This document shows positions 18,186 through 26,819 of a stretch of DNA of 64,000 nucleotides, piece after piece. The stretch covers positions 106,151-170,150 of the forward strand of contig JAAXIC010000017.1 of the NCBI GenBank assembly GCA_012270555.1. Direction: 5' to 3'. Position numbers and translations under genes: made by a program. Origin of the DNA: Chloroflexota bacterium. Its GTDB lineage: Bacteria; Chloroflexota; UBA11872; VXOZ01. The notes beneath the pieces are model-generated. The model worked only from the letters and a program-made list of their open reading frames with translations, did no database searches and was not told the origin of the DNA. Within the stretch, counting starts at the first letter, position 1. Each line of letters starts with the position of its first letter.

Positions 18186-18967
18186 AAATAGGCACACGTA
18201 CGGGCTCGATTGGCGCTGAAGGGGAAGACGCCCTGCCGGTAGCCGCGGCACTGGGCTTTGCGGGCGTGGAGTTCTCCATCAGCGCCCGCGACCCTGCGGG
18301 GAACGTGCTTGCGGACCAGGCCGGTTGGGACGTGCTCAAGCGCCAATCGGCGGAGACGGGCGTGGCGGTCTGTTCGCTGTGCGTCGGCAATCTGGGCGTG
18401 ATGTTGACAGGGGAAAGCGACGCCCGCCGGCAGGGCATTCAGGTGGCGACGAACACAATCGCGGCTGCCGCGGAACTTGGCGCGCAGGTGATCCTCTGTG
18501 CTATGGACGCGCCGCCGGAACAGCCCTACGAAGAATCTTTTGCCCGTTGGGTGGATGGGTTTGGCGAGATCATGCCCGTGGCGGAACGCGCAGGCGTGAC
18601 CATGGCGCCAGAGAGTGTGGGCCGCACGCACCCGCAATCTGTAGAGCGTTTCCGCCGCTTGGTCGCCGCTATCGATTCACCGCAGATTGGGGTTTACTTC
18701 GATGTTGGCAACGCGCACACACAGGGGTTCGACGCCGCCGCTGATCTGCGGGCCCTCGGCGGCATGGTCAGCCAGATCCATACCAAAGAACCGGACCGCA
18801 TCCCGCTCATGGGCACGGGCCCGCTGGACTGGGATGCCATATTCGCGGCAATTGAGGCCATCGGCTACGACGGCTGGCTGGTGCTAGAAACTGCCACCGG
18901 CGACGATGCTCGCGCCTCGGCGGTGTATAACCGGGAGTTCTTGGAGCGGCGCCTGGGTATAGCATGA
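18182..18967 (+). CDS. sugar phosphate isomerase/epimerase (xylose isomerase-like TIM barrel)
   Basis: AP-endonuclease-2-type TIM barrel of 261 residues, a family that includes tagatose epimerases, hydroxypyruvate isomerase and inosose isomerases. Metal-binding residues appear as Glu in MAPESVGRT, Asp-Val-Gly-Asn in YFDVGNAH with His, His in IHTKEPD, and Glu near WLVLETATG. The start overlaps the stop of the oxidoreductase gene (ATGA). The partner enzyme suggests a polyol or sugar oxidation-isomerisation pathway, perhaps inositol-like, but neither protein shows a diagnostic substrate motif. Cytoplasmic. Confidence 0.85.
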   Translation: MKIGTRTGSIGAEGEDALPVAAALGFAGVEFSISARDPAGNVLADQAGWDVLKRQSAETGVAVCSLCVGNLGVMLTGESDARRQGIQVATNTIAAAAELGAQVILCAMDAPPEQPYEESFARWVDGFGEIMPVAERAGVTMAPESVGRTHPQSVERFRRLVAAIDSPQIGVYFDVGNAHTQGFDAAADLRALGGMVSQIHTKEPDRIPLMGTGPLDWDAIFAAIEAIGYDGWLVLETATGDDARASAVYNREFLERRLGIA

Positions 18968-19007
18968 AGGCATCGCGCGGCGCAAGTTTCGGATTTGCCA
19001 CCTCTTG

Positions 19008-19101
19008 TCCGTTCGTGCTGAGCTTGTCGAAGCATGAACGGGCGAGACATCATTAGACTATTCTGTTGCCAAGCGCCCTTCGACAGGCTCAGGGCGAACG
19101 G
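19008..19101. repeat. two TTCGACARGCTCAG-family repeats in opposite orientation
   Basis: An inverted copy at 19008-19041 (GCTGAGCTTGTCGAAG with flanking GTTCG and GAACGG) and a direct copy at 19077-19101. They fill most of the gap between the convergent sugar-isomerase and GNAT genes and could act as a terminator, since the two copies are complementary. Confidence 0.75.
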
Positions 19102-19119
19102 AAATCAGCTTGCCTAGGA

Positions 19120-19740
19120 CTACCGCGGCTCATCCGGCTTGAAGACCTCAGCCAGCACCGGGCTTGGTTGCCATTCTGATGCCAAGCACTCCATGTAGAT
19201 CACGTCCCAGGTCATGCCGCCCATCACGTAGCATTCACGGCGGCGGCCAAACTCCCTGAAGCCGGCTTTCGTGTAGGTGCGAAAGCCGGCGACATTGAAG
19301 GAGAAGACCCGAAGCATCACGTTGTGCAGGCCTAGCGCGGTGAACGCGTAGTCGAGCATCAGTCGCGTTGCTTCCGTGCCGTAGCCCCGGCCGCGCGCGT
19401 CCGGTTCAGCAATGGTGATGGCGAACTCGGCGGTGCGGTTGCGGTAGTCAACTCCGTAGAGGCCGGTTAGCCCAATTGAGCGTTCGGAGTTGCGCTCGAA
19501 TACTGTGAAAGTGATGTTCGAGCCACTGTCCGTATTTGCGTTTTCGTACCATTGCTCTTTCTGTACCGGGGTTAGCGGCCGTGGAATGTCGCCGAGCGAG
19601 CGTAGCATTTGCAGGTTGTTGTACCAGCGCACGTAGGCAGGAATCAGGTCCATGCGCATGGGACCGAGCGCCACTTTCTCGCCTACGATATTGACCGGGG
19701 GCGGCACTGATGGTGACACTGCTCTTGAATTGAAATCCAT
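19120..19740 (-). CDS. GNAT-family N-acetyltransferase, tandem paralogue 1
   Basis: RimJ/RimL-like acetyltransferase of 206 residues transferring acetyl from acetyl-CoA to an amine or protein N-terminus. After a short proline-rich N-terminus the conserved core begins VNIVGEKVALGPM, followed by a RGRGYGTEATRLML acetyl-CoA pyrophosphate loop (the family's Q/RxxGxG/A) and HNVMLRVFSFN. It ends PVLAEVFKPDEPR like its neighbours. It is the last of four tandem paralogues on the minus strand, separated from the second by 212 bases of repeats. The ATG at 19740 lacks a clear ribosome binding site. Substrate unknown. Confidence 0.8.
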   Translation of the reverse strand: MDFNSRAVSPSVPPPVNIVGEKVALGPMRMDLIPAYVRWYNNLQMLRSLGDIPRPLTPVQKEQWYENANTDSGSNITFTVFERNSERSIGLTGLYGVDYRNRTAEFAITIAEPDARGRGYGTEATRLMLDYAFTALGLHNVMLRVFSFNVAGFRTYTKAGFREFGRRRECYVMGGMTWDVIYMECLASEWQPSPVLAEVFKPDEPR

Positions 19741-19780
19741 CAGTGATCTACGCGGCTCGACTCTCGATGGGCACAGAGAG

Positions 19781-19947
19781 ACCCTTCGACAGGCTCAGGC
19801 GAACGGAGGGAAACCGGAGTATAGGAACTCCATTCCCGATCGTGCTGAGGGCTGCGCGAAGCCCCTGTCGAAGCAGGAACGACCACGAGTGGCTGGGCCA
19901 ATTCTCCCTTATATGGTTCACCCTTCGACAAGCTCAGGGCGAACGGA
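19781..19947. repeat. three TTCGACARGCTCAG-family repeats between GNAT 1 and 2
   Basis: Copies at 19781-19807, 19839-19882 (an extended form with a GGGCT...AGCCC inner stem) and 19921-19947. Almost the whole spacer between the two paralogues is made of this element. Confidence 0.75.
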
Positions 19948-19952
19948 GAAGA

Positions 19953-20576
19953 CTACCGCGGTTCATCCGGTTTGAAGACCTCGGCCAGCACCGGGCTGGG
20001 GCCCCACTCCGTGGCTAAGCACTCCATGTGGATCAAGTCCCAGAACTTGCCGCCCATGAAGTGGCATTCGCGGCGGCGACCGAACTCCTTGAAACCGGCT
20101 TTCGTGTAGGCGCGGATACCGGCGAGGTTGTATTCGTGGACGTGCAGCATGACGTTGTGCAGGCCTTGCACCGTGAAGGCAAAGTCGAGCATGAGTTGGG
20201 TCGCTTCCGTGCCGTAGCCCTGGCCGCGGGCGTCCGGCTCGCCGATGGCAATGCCGAAGGCGGCAGTGCGGTTGCGGTGATCGATATCACGGAGATCGAC
20301 GTTGCCGATGGGCCGGTCATTAGCCTTTACATAGATTGTGAAGGCAATGTCCGTGTCCCCGCGAGTGACCGCGCGCTCGTACCACTTCTCTTCTTGTTCC
20401 AATGTCAGCGGCACGGGCATCGCCCCCAGCGTGCGCAGGGTGCCGAAGTCGTTGAACCAGCGCAGGTATGTTGGAACCAGGTCTTTGCGCAGTGGGCCGA
20501 GCGCGACCTTATCGCCGACGATGTTGAAGATTGGCGCCGTGGCCTCGGGTGTCTTATCTCTTAGTTTCTCAGCCAT
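19953..20576 (-). CDS. GNAT-family N-acetyltransferase, tandem paralogue 2
   Basis: Second RimJ/RimL-like acetyltransferase, 207 residues from the ATG at 20576, which is placed well after AAGGAGTGAGA. Upstream in-frame sequence to 20657 runs into a dispersed repeat and is not part of the protein. The core FNIVGDKVALGPLRKDLVP, the acetyl-CoA loop RGQGYGTEATQLML and the ending PVLAEVFKPDEPR are shared with the other three. Most similar, by eye, to paralogues 3 and 4 in the N-terminal third. Catalytic base not obvious. Its role is unknown, and a tandem array of four suggests diversification on related substrates. Confidence 0.82.
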   Translation of the reverse strand: MAEKLRDKTPEATAPIFNIVGDKVALGPLRKDLVPTYLRWFNDFGTLRTLGAMPVPLTLEQEEKWYERAVTRGDTDIAFTIYVKANDRPIGNVDLRDIDHRNRTAAFGIAIGEPDARGQGYGTEATQLMLDFAFTVQGLHNVMLHVHEYNLAGIRAYTKAGFKEFGRRRECHFMGGKFWDLIHMECLATEWGPSPVLAEVFKPDEPR

Positions 20577-20619
20577 TCTCACTCCTTGGAAAACTGGCAT
20601 TCTTGTGCAGGGCTTTGCT

Positions 20620-20667
20620 CTTCGACAGGCCTGTACTGAGCTTGTCGAAGTGCTCAAGGCGAACGGA
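20620..20667. repeat. TTCGACARGCTCAG-family repeat between GNAT 2 and 3
   Basis: Contains CTTCGACAGGC and ACTGAGCTTGTCGAAG arranged as an inverted pair, then GAACGG. Able to form a stem. Confidence 0.7.
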
Positions 20668-20685
20668 TGTCGTCATTAGGAAATG

Positions 20686-21309
20686 CTATCGCGGCTCGTC
20701 CGGCTTGAACACATCTCCCAGTACCGGGCTTGGTCCCCACTCTGTGGACAAGCACTCCATATAAATGATGTCCCAGAGCCTGCCCCCCATGAATATGCTC
20801 TCGCGACGGCGGCCAAATTCATTAAACCCCGCTTTCGTGTACGCGCGGATGGCGGGGAGATTGTACTCGAACACCGTAAGCAACACGTTGTGCAAGCCCA
20901 AGCCGGTGAAGGCGTAATCGAGCACGAGTTGGGTGGTTTCCGTGCCATAGCCCTTGCCGCGGGCGTCCGGCTCGCCAATGCTGATGCCGAACTCGGCAGT
21001 ACGATTGCGCATGTCTACCTCGTCAAGGCCGGTAATGCCGATCGGATGCCCGCTGGAGCGCTCATATATTAGGAAAACTATCTCGGTCTCTTGGCGCGCG
21101 ATCAGCTTCTCGTACCGCTGCTCCTCTTGCTCCAATGTCCATGGGACGTCCGTATCTCCTAGCCTACTCATGGTGCGCAAATCGTTATACCAGCGATTGC
21201 AGTAAGGGACCAGGTCTTTGCGCAGCGGGCCGAGCGCGACTTTCTCGCCAACGATGTTGAAGAGCGGGGCCATGGATTCGGGTGTTTTGTTTGCTCGGTT
21301 CTCTTCCAT
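20686..21309 (-). CDS. GNAT-family N-acetyltransferase, tandem paralogue 3
   Basis: Third acetyltransferase of the array, 207 residues from the ATG at 21309 (MEENRANKTPES). A longer reading to 21468 overlaps the neighbouring paralogue and mimics its C-terminus in another frame, so it is rejected. The acetyl-CoA loop is RGKGYGTETTQLVL, and a core FNIVGEKVALGPLRKDLVP is present near residue 17. It ends PVLGDVFKPDEPR. Only 25 bases separate it from paralogue 4 upstream, so these two are probably cotranscribed. Confidence 0.82.
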   Translation of the reverse strand: MEENRANKTPESMAPLFNIVGEKVALGPLRKDLVPYCNRWYNDLRTMSRLGDTDVPWTLEQEEQRYEKLIARQETEIVFLIYERSSGHPIGITGLDEVDMRNRTAEFGISIGEPDARGKGYGTETTQLVLDYAFTGLGLHNVLLTVFEYNLPAIRAYTKAGFNEFGRRRESIFMGGRLWDIIYMECLSTEWGPSPVLGDVFKPDEPR

Positions 21310-21334
21310 TCTCAATCCAAAGGGGATTCTATTG

Positions 21335-21973
21335 CTATCGGACTCTAGCCGGTCTCGGCTCATCCGGCCTAAAGGTTTCTGCCAGCACGGGGCCTGGCTC
21401 CCACTCAGAGGACAGGCAATCCATAAGGATGATATCCCATAGCTTGCCGCCCATGAAAATGCTCTCACGGCGACGGCCGAATTCCCGAAATCCGACTTTC
21501 GTGTACACGTGGATGCCAGCCAGGTTGTACGCGAACACCGTAAGCATCACGTTGTGCAAGCCCAGGGCCGTAAACGCGTAGTCGACCACGAGTTGGGTAG
21601 TTTCCGTGCCATAGCCTTCGCCGCGCGCGCCCGGTTCGCCGATGGCAAGGGCGAATTCGGCACTCCTGTCGCGAAAGTCAATATCCAGCAGGCCGGCACT
21701 GCCGATGGGACGGCAACCGGAGCGCTCGTAGACCGTGAAGGAGACTTGGGTCTCGCTGAGCGCAACCAAGCGCTCATGCTGCCGCTCATCTTGCTCCAAC
21801 GTAAGCGACGCGGGCGTTGTATGCAATGTACGTAAGGTATAGAAGTTGTTGTACCACCGGGTGTACGTCGGCACCAGGTCTTTGCGCAGCGGACCGAGCG
21901 CGACCTTCTCGCCGACGATGTTGAAAACCGGCGGCGTGGCTTCAGGTGAAGCTGCGTGTGTTTTCGTGCTCAT
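21335..21973 (-). CDS. GNAT-family N-acetyltransferase, tandem paralogue 4
   Basis: First gene of the array in transcription order, 212 residues from the ATG at 21973 (MSTKTHAASPEA); AGGCAGG precedes it. The shared core FNIVGEKVALGPLRKDLVP and the loop RGEGYGTETTQLVV are present. The end is slightly extended beyond the common terminus, RPDEPRPARVR. The 25-base gap to paralogue 3 suggests one transcript. Function unknown beyond acetyl transfer. Confidence 0.82.
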   Translation of the reverse strand: MSTKTHAASPEATPPVFNIVGEKVALGPLRKDLVPTYTRWYNNFYTLRTLHTTPASLTLEQDERQHERLVALSETQVSFTVYERSGCRPIGSAGLLDIDFRDRSAEFALAIGEPGARGEGYGTETTQLVVDYAFTALGLHNVMLTVFAYNLAGIHVYTKVGFREFGRRRESIFMGGKLWDIILMDCLSSEWEPGPVLAETFRPDEPRPARVR

Positions 21974-22046
21974 TCGAGACCTGCCTGTCACATGATCTGG
22001 CCGGAGGTAAGTATCTCCGGCCGCCGACCGATCGACGATCAATATG

Positions 22047-22124
22047 CCGTTCGTACTGAGCCTGCCTGTTCTGAGCACTTCGACTAGCTTAGTGCCGGCT
22101 TTGTCGAAGGGTCGAGGTGTGAAC
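22047..22124. repeat. composite TTCGACARGCTCAG-type repeat
   Basis: Several partly complementary segments (GTTCGTACTGAGC, CTGAGCACTTCGAC, TTTGTCGAAGG) in a row, looking like nested or decayed copies of the element. Confidence 0.6.
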
Positions 22125-22189
22125 AGCTATCTAGTAGTCCAACAACATTGTAACCATGGGTAAGTGTCACCGGCGGCGCAGGACAATGA

Positions 22190-22228
22190 CGCAGGTTACG
22201 CGCACGTCCCGTGCGAACCTGCGCTACC
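22190..22228. repeat. GCGCAGGTT-type palindromic repeat, diverged copy 3
   Basis: Arms GCAGGTT and AACCTGC are kept while the loop is expanded by a small inner stem GCGCACG/CGTGCG. Ends with CTACC as in copies 1 and 2. Confidence 0.6.
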
Positions 22229-22529
22229 CATCAATCCAAAACAGTTGGATCACTAGCCGCCGCAGTGGACTGCTTGTCGCTCTCGTTCCGCCTCACGATG
22301 TAAGCGGCCAGTTCTGCGGGTGTTCCTTGGTCAATCCTCCGACTGAGGGGCAGAGGGTACGTGCTAGAATATCACATAGGGGCCTCCATAGACCCTAAGC
22401 AGCGGCTTATTCTGCAGTACACGTGATGTCTTTGGCTTTTGAATCCCTTGACTTCAACGTACTTCACGTTAAGCTTTGTAAGATCAATTACTCAGTCGAT
22501 TCAGTCAGTAGCCTTTAGCCGGGTTTCCA

Positions 22530-23531
22530 ATGACCGCGATCTCTGTAAAGAATCTCTCCAAGTACTATGAGGTCCACCAGAAAGAGCCGGGACTGGTGGG
22601 CTCGCTCAAGTCGTTTGTGCTGCGCAAGACGTACGACGTGAAGGCGGTGGACGACATCTCGTTCACCATCGAGAGTGGCGAACTGGTCGGATTCCTGGGT
22701 CCTAACGGTGCGGGCAAGACGACGACGCTCAAGGTTCTTTCCGGGCTGCTCTATCCCACGGGCGGCGACGTTTCGGTGCTGGGCTACACGCCGTGGCAGC
22801 GCCAGGCCGCCTTTCAACGGCGCTTTGCCTTGGTGATGGGACAGAAAAATCAGGTCTGGTGGGACCTGCCGCCCATGGAGACTTTTCTCATCAACAAGGA
22901 GATCTACGAGGTTCCGGACGCGCAGTTTCGGGAGACGCTCGATGAGCTTGTGCAGATCCTCGAATTGGAGAAAGTCATCAACGTGCAGGCGCGCAAGCTC
23001 TCCCTGGGCGAGCGCATGAAGTGCGAGTTGCTGGCCGCGCTCCTGCACCGGCCGCAGGTGCTGTTTCTCGACGAGCCGACCATCGGTCTTGACGTGGTGA
23101 TGCAGCAGAACATCCGCAACTTCGTGCGCGAGTACAATGCCCGCTACGGCGCGACCGTTATCCTCACGAGCCACTACATGCGCGACGTGGAGGCGCTCTG
23201 CGACCGGGTACTCATCATCGACCACGGGCATCTGGTGTTCGACGGCGATCTGGACACGGTCGTGCGCCGCTACGCCGACTACAAATTCATGACCGTGACC
23301 TTCGAGTCTCCGGTAGTGGAAGCCGCATTAGCAGCGTACGGCACGGTGGTTTCCTACCGTCCGCGCACTACGACCCTGCGCATCGCCCGCGACGCCGTGC
23401 CGCAGGTCTCCGCCCGACTGCTGCAGGACTACCCGGTGCTGGACCTCAACATCGTCGAGCCCGAGGTTGACGACGTGGTGCGCCAGCTCTTCTCCGGCGG
23501 AAAGCCCGCGTATGCTGAAGTCGTTTCGTAA
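22530..23531 (+). CDS. ABC transporter ATP-binding protein (ABC-2 exporter type)
   Basis: ATPase subunit of an ABC-2 type exporter, 333 residues. Walker A is GPNGAGKTT (about residues 66-74), the signature motif is LSLGERMK, Walker B is VLFLDEP followed by TIGLD, and the switch His is in LTSHYMRD. The C-terminal ~80 residues extend beyond the nucleotide-binding domain, as in the COG4586 group (assigned by eye). The following two genes are membrane subunits, the first overlapping by 20 bases, so the three form one operon. Members of this group export unknown substrates, often suggested to be lipids, drugs or glycans. A peripheral cytoplasmic protein. Confidence 0.9.
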   Translation: MTAISVKNLSKYYEVHQKEPGLVGSLKSFVLRKTYDVKAVDDISFTIESGELVGFLGPNGAGKTTTLKVLSGLLYPTGGDVSVLGYTPWQRQAAFQRRFALVMGQKNQVWWDLPPMETFLINKEIYEVPDAQFRETLDELVQILELEKVINVQARKLSLGERMKCELLAALLHRPQVLFLDEPTIGLDVVMQQNIRNFVREYNARYGATVILTSHYMRDVEALCDRVLIIDHGHLVFDGDLDTVVRRYADYKFMTVTFESPVVEAALAAYGTVVSYRPRTTTLRIARDAVPQVSARLLQDYPVLDLNIVEPEVDDVVRQLFSGGKPAYAEVVS

Positions 23532-24324
23532 GCTACGCGCGATCTTTCTCGCCTCCTGGCAAGAGTCCCTGATGTATCGCGCTGAGAGCCTCGTCTGGTT
23601 CATCGGCGAGGCGATCATCCCGCTCATCATGATCGCGCTTTGGCTGGCGGCGTACCGCACCGTGGACCGCATCGGCGAATACACCGTGCAAGACATGGTG
23701 AACTACTACGTCATGTTCTTGGTGTTGAGCAACCTGCTGACGCCGCATCTGGAGTGGAATACGGGTGAATGGATCCGCAGCGGCGCCTTTTCGGCGCACC
23801 TTGTACGCCCGTTCCCCTATCAACTGTGGCAGCTTGCCGTAGAGGTCGCGTTCAAGGGCGTGCGCGTGGTCTTTCTGGTGCCGATGCTGCTGCTCTTCTT
23901 TCTGCTGTTTGGGCCGGAGATGCTCGGCGGCTTTGCGCTCAGGTGGGAAATTGCGCCCATTCTGCTGGCCAGTATGGTTTTGTCATTCTTGCTGAACTAC
24001 TGCCTCAAGCTGTGCCTGGGTCTCCTGGCGTTCTGGGTGGGCCAGACGGACGGGATCATCGAATCATACGCGGTAGTCACAATGTTCCTCGCCGGAAGCA
24101 TCATCCCCTTGGACCTCATGCCGGCGGCCGTGGAGCGTGTGACACATTTCCTGCCGTTCCGCTATCTCTACTTCTTCCAGGTGCAGTTGCTCCAGGGCAG
24201 GCTTGACCTCCTGTCTGCACTCAGTGGGCTCGCCATACAGGCGGGATGGCTGTTGGTGTGCTACATGCTTGCGCAGTGGGTGTTTGCCGCCGGTGTGCGC
24301 CGCTATGGCGCGTATGGAGGGTAG
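23512..24324 (+). CDS. ABC-2 type transporter permease (COG4587-like)
   Basis: Integral membrane subunit of the exporter, 270 residues with about six hydrophobic segments (first near residues 25-45, IGEAIIPLIMIALWLAAY). The ATG at 23512 is used; it overlaps the ATPase gene by 20 bases. The gene ends three bases before the next permease gene. Pairing of two non-identical permeases with one long ATPase is characteristic of the COG4586/4587/3694 systems. Substrate unknown. Confidence 0.85.
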   Translation: MLKSFRKLRAIFLASWQESLMYRAESLVWFIGEAIIPLIMIALWLAAYRTVDRIGEYTVQDMVNYYVMFLVLSNLLTPHLEWNTGEWIRSGAFSAHLVRPFPYQLWQLAVEVAFKGVRVVFLVPMLLLFFLLFGPEMLGGFALRWEIAPILLASMVLSFLLNYCLKLCLGLLAFWVGQTDGIIESYAVVTMFLAGSIIPLDLMPAAVERVTHFLPFRYLYFFQVQLLQGRLDLLSALSGLAIQAGWLLVCYMLAQWVFAAGVRRYGAYGG

Positions 24325-24327
24325 CGG

Positions 24328-25116
24328 ATGCAACGGTACGCGCGACTCTACCTGGCCTTTGCCAAGAATTCTTTCCTCAATGCGCTGGAATACCGGCTGA
24401 GTTTCACGGTGTGGAGCATCGCGACCATCTGCTATGCCGTGGTCTACGTGGCCTCCGTCCAAATCATCTTCGGCCACGTGCAGACCATCGGCGGCTGGCG
24501 CGTGGAACAGATGCTCGTGCTGGCGGCCACGGTGATGATCGTGGACGGCATCGTGGAGTCGATCTTTGGCGAAAACATGAATGCGCTCTCCGGGCTCATA
24601 AATCGCGGCGAATTGGACTTTGTACTCAGCAAGCCGGTGAACACGCGCTTCTACGTTTCGACCCGCAAGTTCGATTGGGACCCGCTGGTGCAGGTGGTGC
24701 TCGGCGGCGGCGTACTGTGGTACGCGGTCGGCCTGCTGGCGGAGCCGGTCACGTGGCTCGGCGCGCTGCTCTACCTCGGGATGGTGGTGTGCGCGTGCCT
24801 GATTGCCTATTCGCTCTGGTTCATCATCATCTCGGTGACGTTTTTTGTCGGACGGCTTAACAACGTGGCCCACCTCTACTACAACCTCATCGAGGCCTCC
24901 CGCGTGCCCACCGATGTCTTTCGCGGCGCACTCCGCCTGGGCCTGACGTTCCTGCTGCCGGTGGCCTTCATCGCCACGGTCCCTAGCCAAGCCCTCATGG
25001 GCCTGCTCAGCCCCACCTTCGCCTTGGCCGCCGTCGCCATGACCGCCGGCCTCCTCATCCTCTCCCACCTCTTCTGGCAACTGGCGCTGACGAAATACTC
25101 CAGCGCGAGCAGCTAG
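24328..25116 (+). CDS. ABC-2 type transporter permease (COG3694-like)
   Basis: Second membrane subunit, 262 residues with six predicted hydrophobic helices. Typical opening: short charged N-terminus (MQRYARLYLAFAKNSF) then a helix around residues 28-50. It follows the first permease by three bases. It should heterodimerise with it to form the membrane pore. No periplasmic binding protein is encoded nearby, consistent with export. Confidence 0.85.
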   Translation: MQRYARLYLAFAKNSFLNALEYRLSFTVWSIATICYAVVYVASVQIIFGHVQTIGGWRVEQMLVLAATVMIVDGIVESIFGENMNALSGLINRGELDFVLSKPVNTRFYVSTRKFDWDPLVQVVLGGGVLWYAVGLLAEPVTWLGALLYLGMVVCACLIAYSLWFIIISVTFFVGRLNNVAHLYYNLIEASRVPTDVFRGALRLGLTFLLPVAFIATVPSQALMGLLSPTFALAAVAMTAGLLILSHLFWQLALTKYSSASS

Positions 25117-25178
25117 GTTTCAGCAGGAATCAGACTGATTGAACGGCGAGACAATGCAGCAGATTACACAAAGGACGT

Positions 25179-25204
25179 GCTTTGACAGGCTCAGCATGAA
25201 CGGA
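25179..25204. repeat. TTCGACARGCTCAG-family repeat (variant)
   Basis: GCTTTGACAGGCTCAGCATGAACGG, a slightly decayed copy between the exporter operon and the convergent ceramidase-like gene. Confidence 0.6.
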
Positions 25205-25243
25205 CCTAGTGGACCTTTTGCCGCTCTGAGAGCGGGTACTAAC

Positions 25244-26617
25244 TCAAAGGGCAGCTAAAAGCCCCAGGCTCGCCTTGATAATTTTGTCCGCACTATTTGG
25301 GGCGATGGTGTGGGGCAGGCGGTACACGGTGTGGGCGCGGTGGACTTCGTAGCCGCCGGCGGGATAGGCGGCGACGGTGGGGATATAGCCCAGGCAGCCG
25401 TTGGTGTAGCCCAGGAAGATGGTGTGGGGGATGGTGGAGCGCTCCTTTACGGCCAGGCCGATTTCCACGAATGCTTCGCCCGCGACGCCCACGAGCGCCG
25501 CGTCGCCGATGCGCAGCGCCTGCACCGCGCACTCCACCTTGCCCTCCACCAGCGGCGGCGTGAGGTAGGGAAACGTCTGATGCGAGTGGCCTGATTCACC
25601 AATGGGCGGCTGGTCCATCCAGAGGTCGAGCAAGAGGGTTTCTGATGCGGCGGCGAGCAGCGGTGATTGGGACGTGGGTGCTGCGCCGGCTGTCTCGCGC
25701 GCGGACTCCTCAGTACGCGAGATTGCCCCTAGCGCTTCCTCACGGGCACGAGATTCTTTGCCAGCGGCTGCCCGAGACTGTTTGTCCTCCTCGTTGGGCA
25801 TGCCTTGCGCCTGCCGGTTTGTCTGGCTGAGCGCTGTGTGCACGCGCAGAGCCTCCTCGCCGAGCATTCTCCCTGTCAGATCCAATCGTTCTTCCATCTC
25901 CATCTCAGGGCCGATTGGTACCAGATTGCCGGCCGCGCCTTGGGCGAAGAGCATCGGCGCGCCAATCTGTGGCTCGACCCTCTCACGCAGGGCGTAGACA
26001 AAGTCCGCCGAATAAGCGTGGCTGGGCGGGCGCAGCGCCACCGGATGGCAGGCGTAGGCGGTTACCGCTGCTATCGGCATTCCGTCCAGGCCGTCAATGC
26101 GTACCACGTGCAGGTCGGGGTCCACCGTGCCCTCCGGTGACTCCCGCGTCACCGCATCGCTGTAGCCGTTGCGCTTGCGCCGGTTGATGCTCGCCCGCAC
26201 AGCACCCTTGCCCGCCGCGACTTGGCAAGGCACGCGCTTTGCCGCCGCCTGAACCACCGACTCTGCGATCCCATCAAGCAGATCCAGCACGATGCGCCGC
26301 AGACCTGCAGGGGTCTCCTCATTGAAGGTAGTCAACGGCCCCGAGTGAGCGTGAGAAGTGTTGACCAAAATGTGCTCCGGCGGGATGCCGGTGCGTTCCT
26401 CGATCCGCTGCTGTACATAGCGCACCTGCTGAATAGGTAGCGCGCAGAGGTCGCAGGTGACGAAGACTACCGTTGTAGCGCCGTCCGAGAGCACCAACGA
26501 CGTGGCGTAGATGTCGTCACGGATGGCGTCCGCGCCGCGCTCACGTCCGCCGTAGCCGATGAGCGGCGTGCCGAGCGGGGGCGTGAGGGTAGTTCGGCCG
26601 ACACCGGCAAGAAGCAT
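25244..26617 (-). CDS. neutral/alkaline ceramidase-like protein (N-terminal ceramidase domain)
   Basis: Protein of 457 residues with the neutral/alkaline non-lysosomal ceramidase N-terminal fold. Hallmarks: opening GVGRTTLTPPLGTPLIGYGGR, then DDIYATSLVLSDG, CDLCALP, and VNTSHAHSGPL whose His residues would bind the catalytic zinc. It lacks the C-terminal Ig-like domain of true ceramidases, so substrate may be another N-acyl compound. A charged Glu/Arg-rich insert occupies roughly residues 255-320. No signal peptide is visible. The ATG at 26617 fits the family start, with AAGGAAAA upstream at a somewhat long spacing; an ATG at 26650 adds 11 residues. The gene heads a minus-strand cassette region with an aminotransferase, two binding lipoproteins and a fucosidase. 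Confidence 0.8.
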   Translation of the reverse strand: MLLAGVGRTTLTPPLGTPLIGYGGRERGADAIRDDIYATSLVLSDGATTVVFVTCDLCALPIQQVRYVQQRIEERTGIPPEHILVNTSHAHSGPLTTFNEETPAGLRRIVLDLLDGIAESVVQAAAKRVPCQVAAGKGAVRASINRRKRNGYSDAVTRESPEGTVDPDLHVVRIDGLDGMPIAAVTAYACHPVALRPPSHAYSADFVYALRERVEPQIGAPMLFAQGAAGNLVPIGPEMEMEERLDLTGRMLGEEALRVHTALSQTNRQAQGMPNEEDKQSRAAAGKESRAREEALGAISRTEESARETAGAAPTSQSPLLAAASETLLLDLWMDQPPIGESGHSHQTFPYLTPPLVEGKVECAVQALRIGDAALVGVAGEAFVEIGLAVKERSTIPHTIFLGYTNGCLGYIPTVAAYPAGGYEVHRAHTVYRLPHTIAPNSADKIIKASLGLLAAL

Positions 26618-26700
26618 GGTCAAGTTTTCCTTCTGATGTATTTTGGCCAAGGCGGCGAAGATTCAAGGAAAATCAAGTTACGGCGAGACGTGCCGCAAAG

Positions 26701-26728
26701 CGCTTCGACAAGCTCAGCGCGAACGGAC
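26701..26728. repeat. TTCGACARGCTCAG-family repeat
   Basis: Direct copy CTTCGACAAGCTCAGC followed by GCGAACGG, in the gap between the ceramidase-like and DegT-type genes. Confidence 0.7.
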
Positions 26729-26819
26729 AGAGGGTGTACTGCGACGTTCGCTAACTCTGTCGGCACTAACAGGATGTTTGGTTACTCAGATACGAATAAA
26801 TCCACGTCTCGGTTATCTT

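Larger units (their letters stand above)
21974..22529. other. intergenic region with repeats upstream of the ABC exporter
   Basis: No gene seen in 556 bases between divergent units. Contains a long TTCGACARGCTCAG-type inverted cluster (22047-22124) and a diverged GCGCAGGTT palindrome (22190-22228). A TTGACT at 22449 might be part of the exporter promoter but the -10 is poor. Confidence 0.5.

Noticed and set aside
24064..25080. Minus-strand open frame across the ABC permease genes
   Set aside because: His/Glu-rich antisense shadow of two membrane protein genes.
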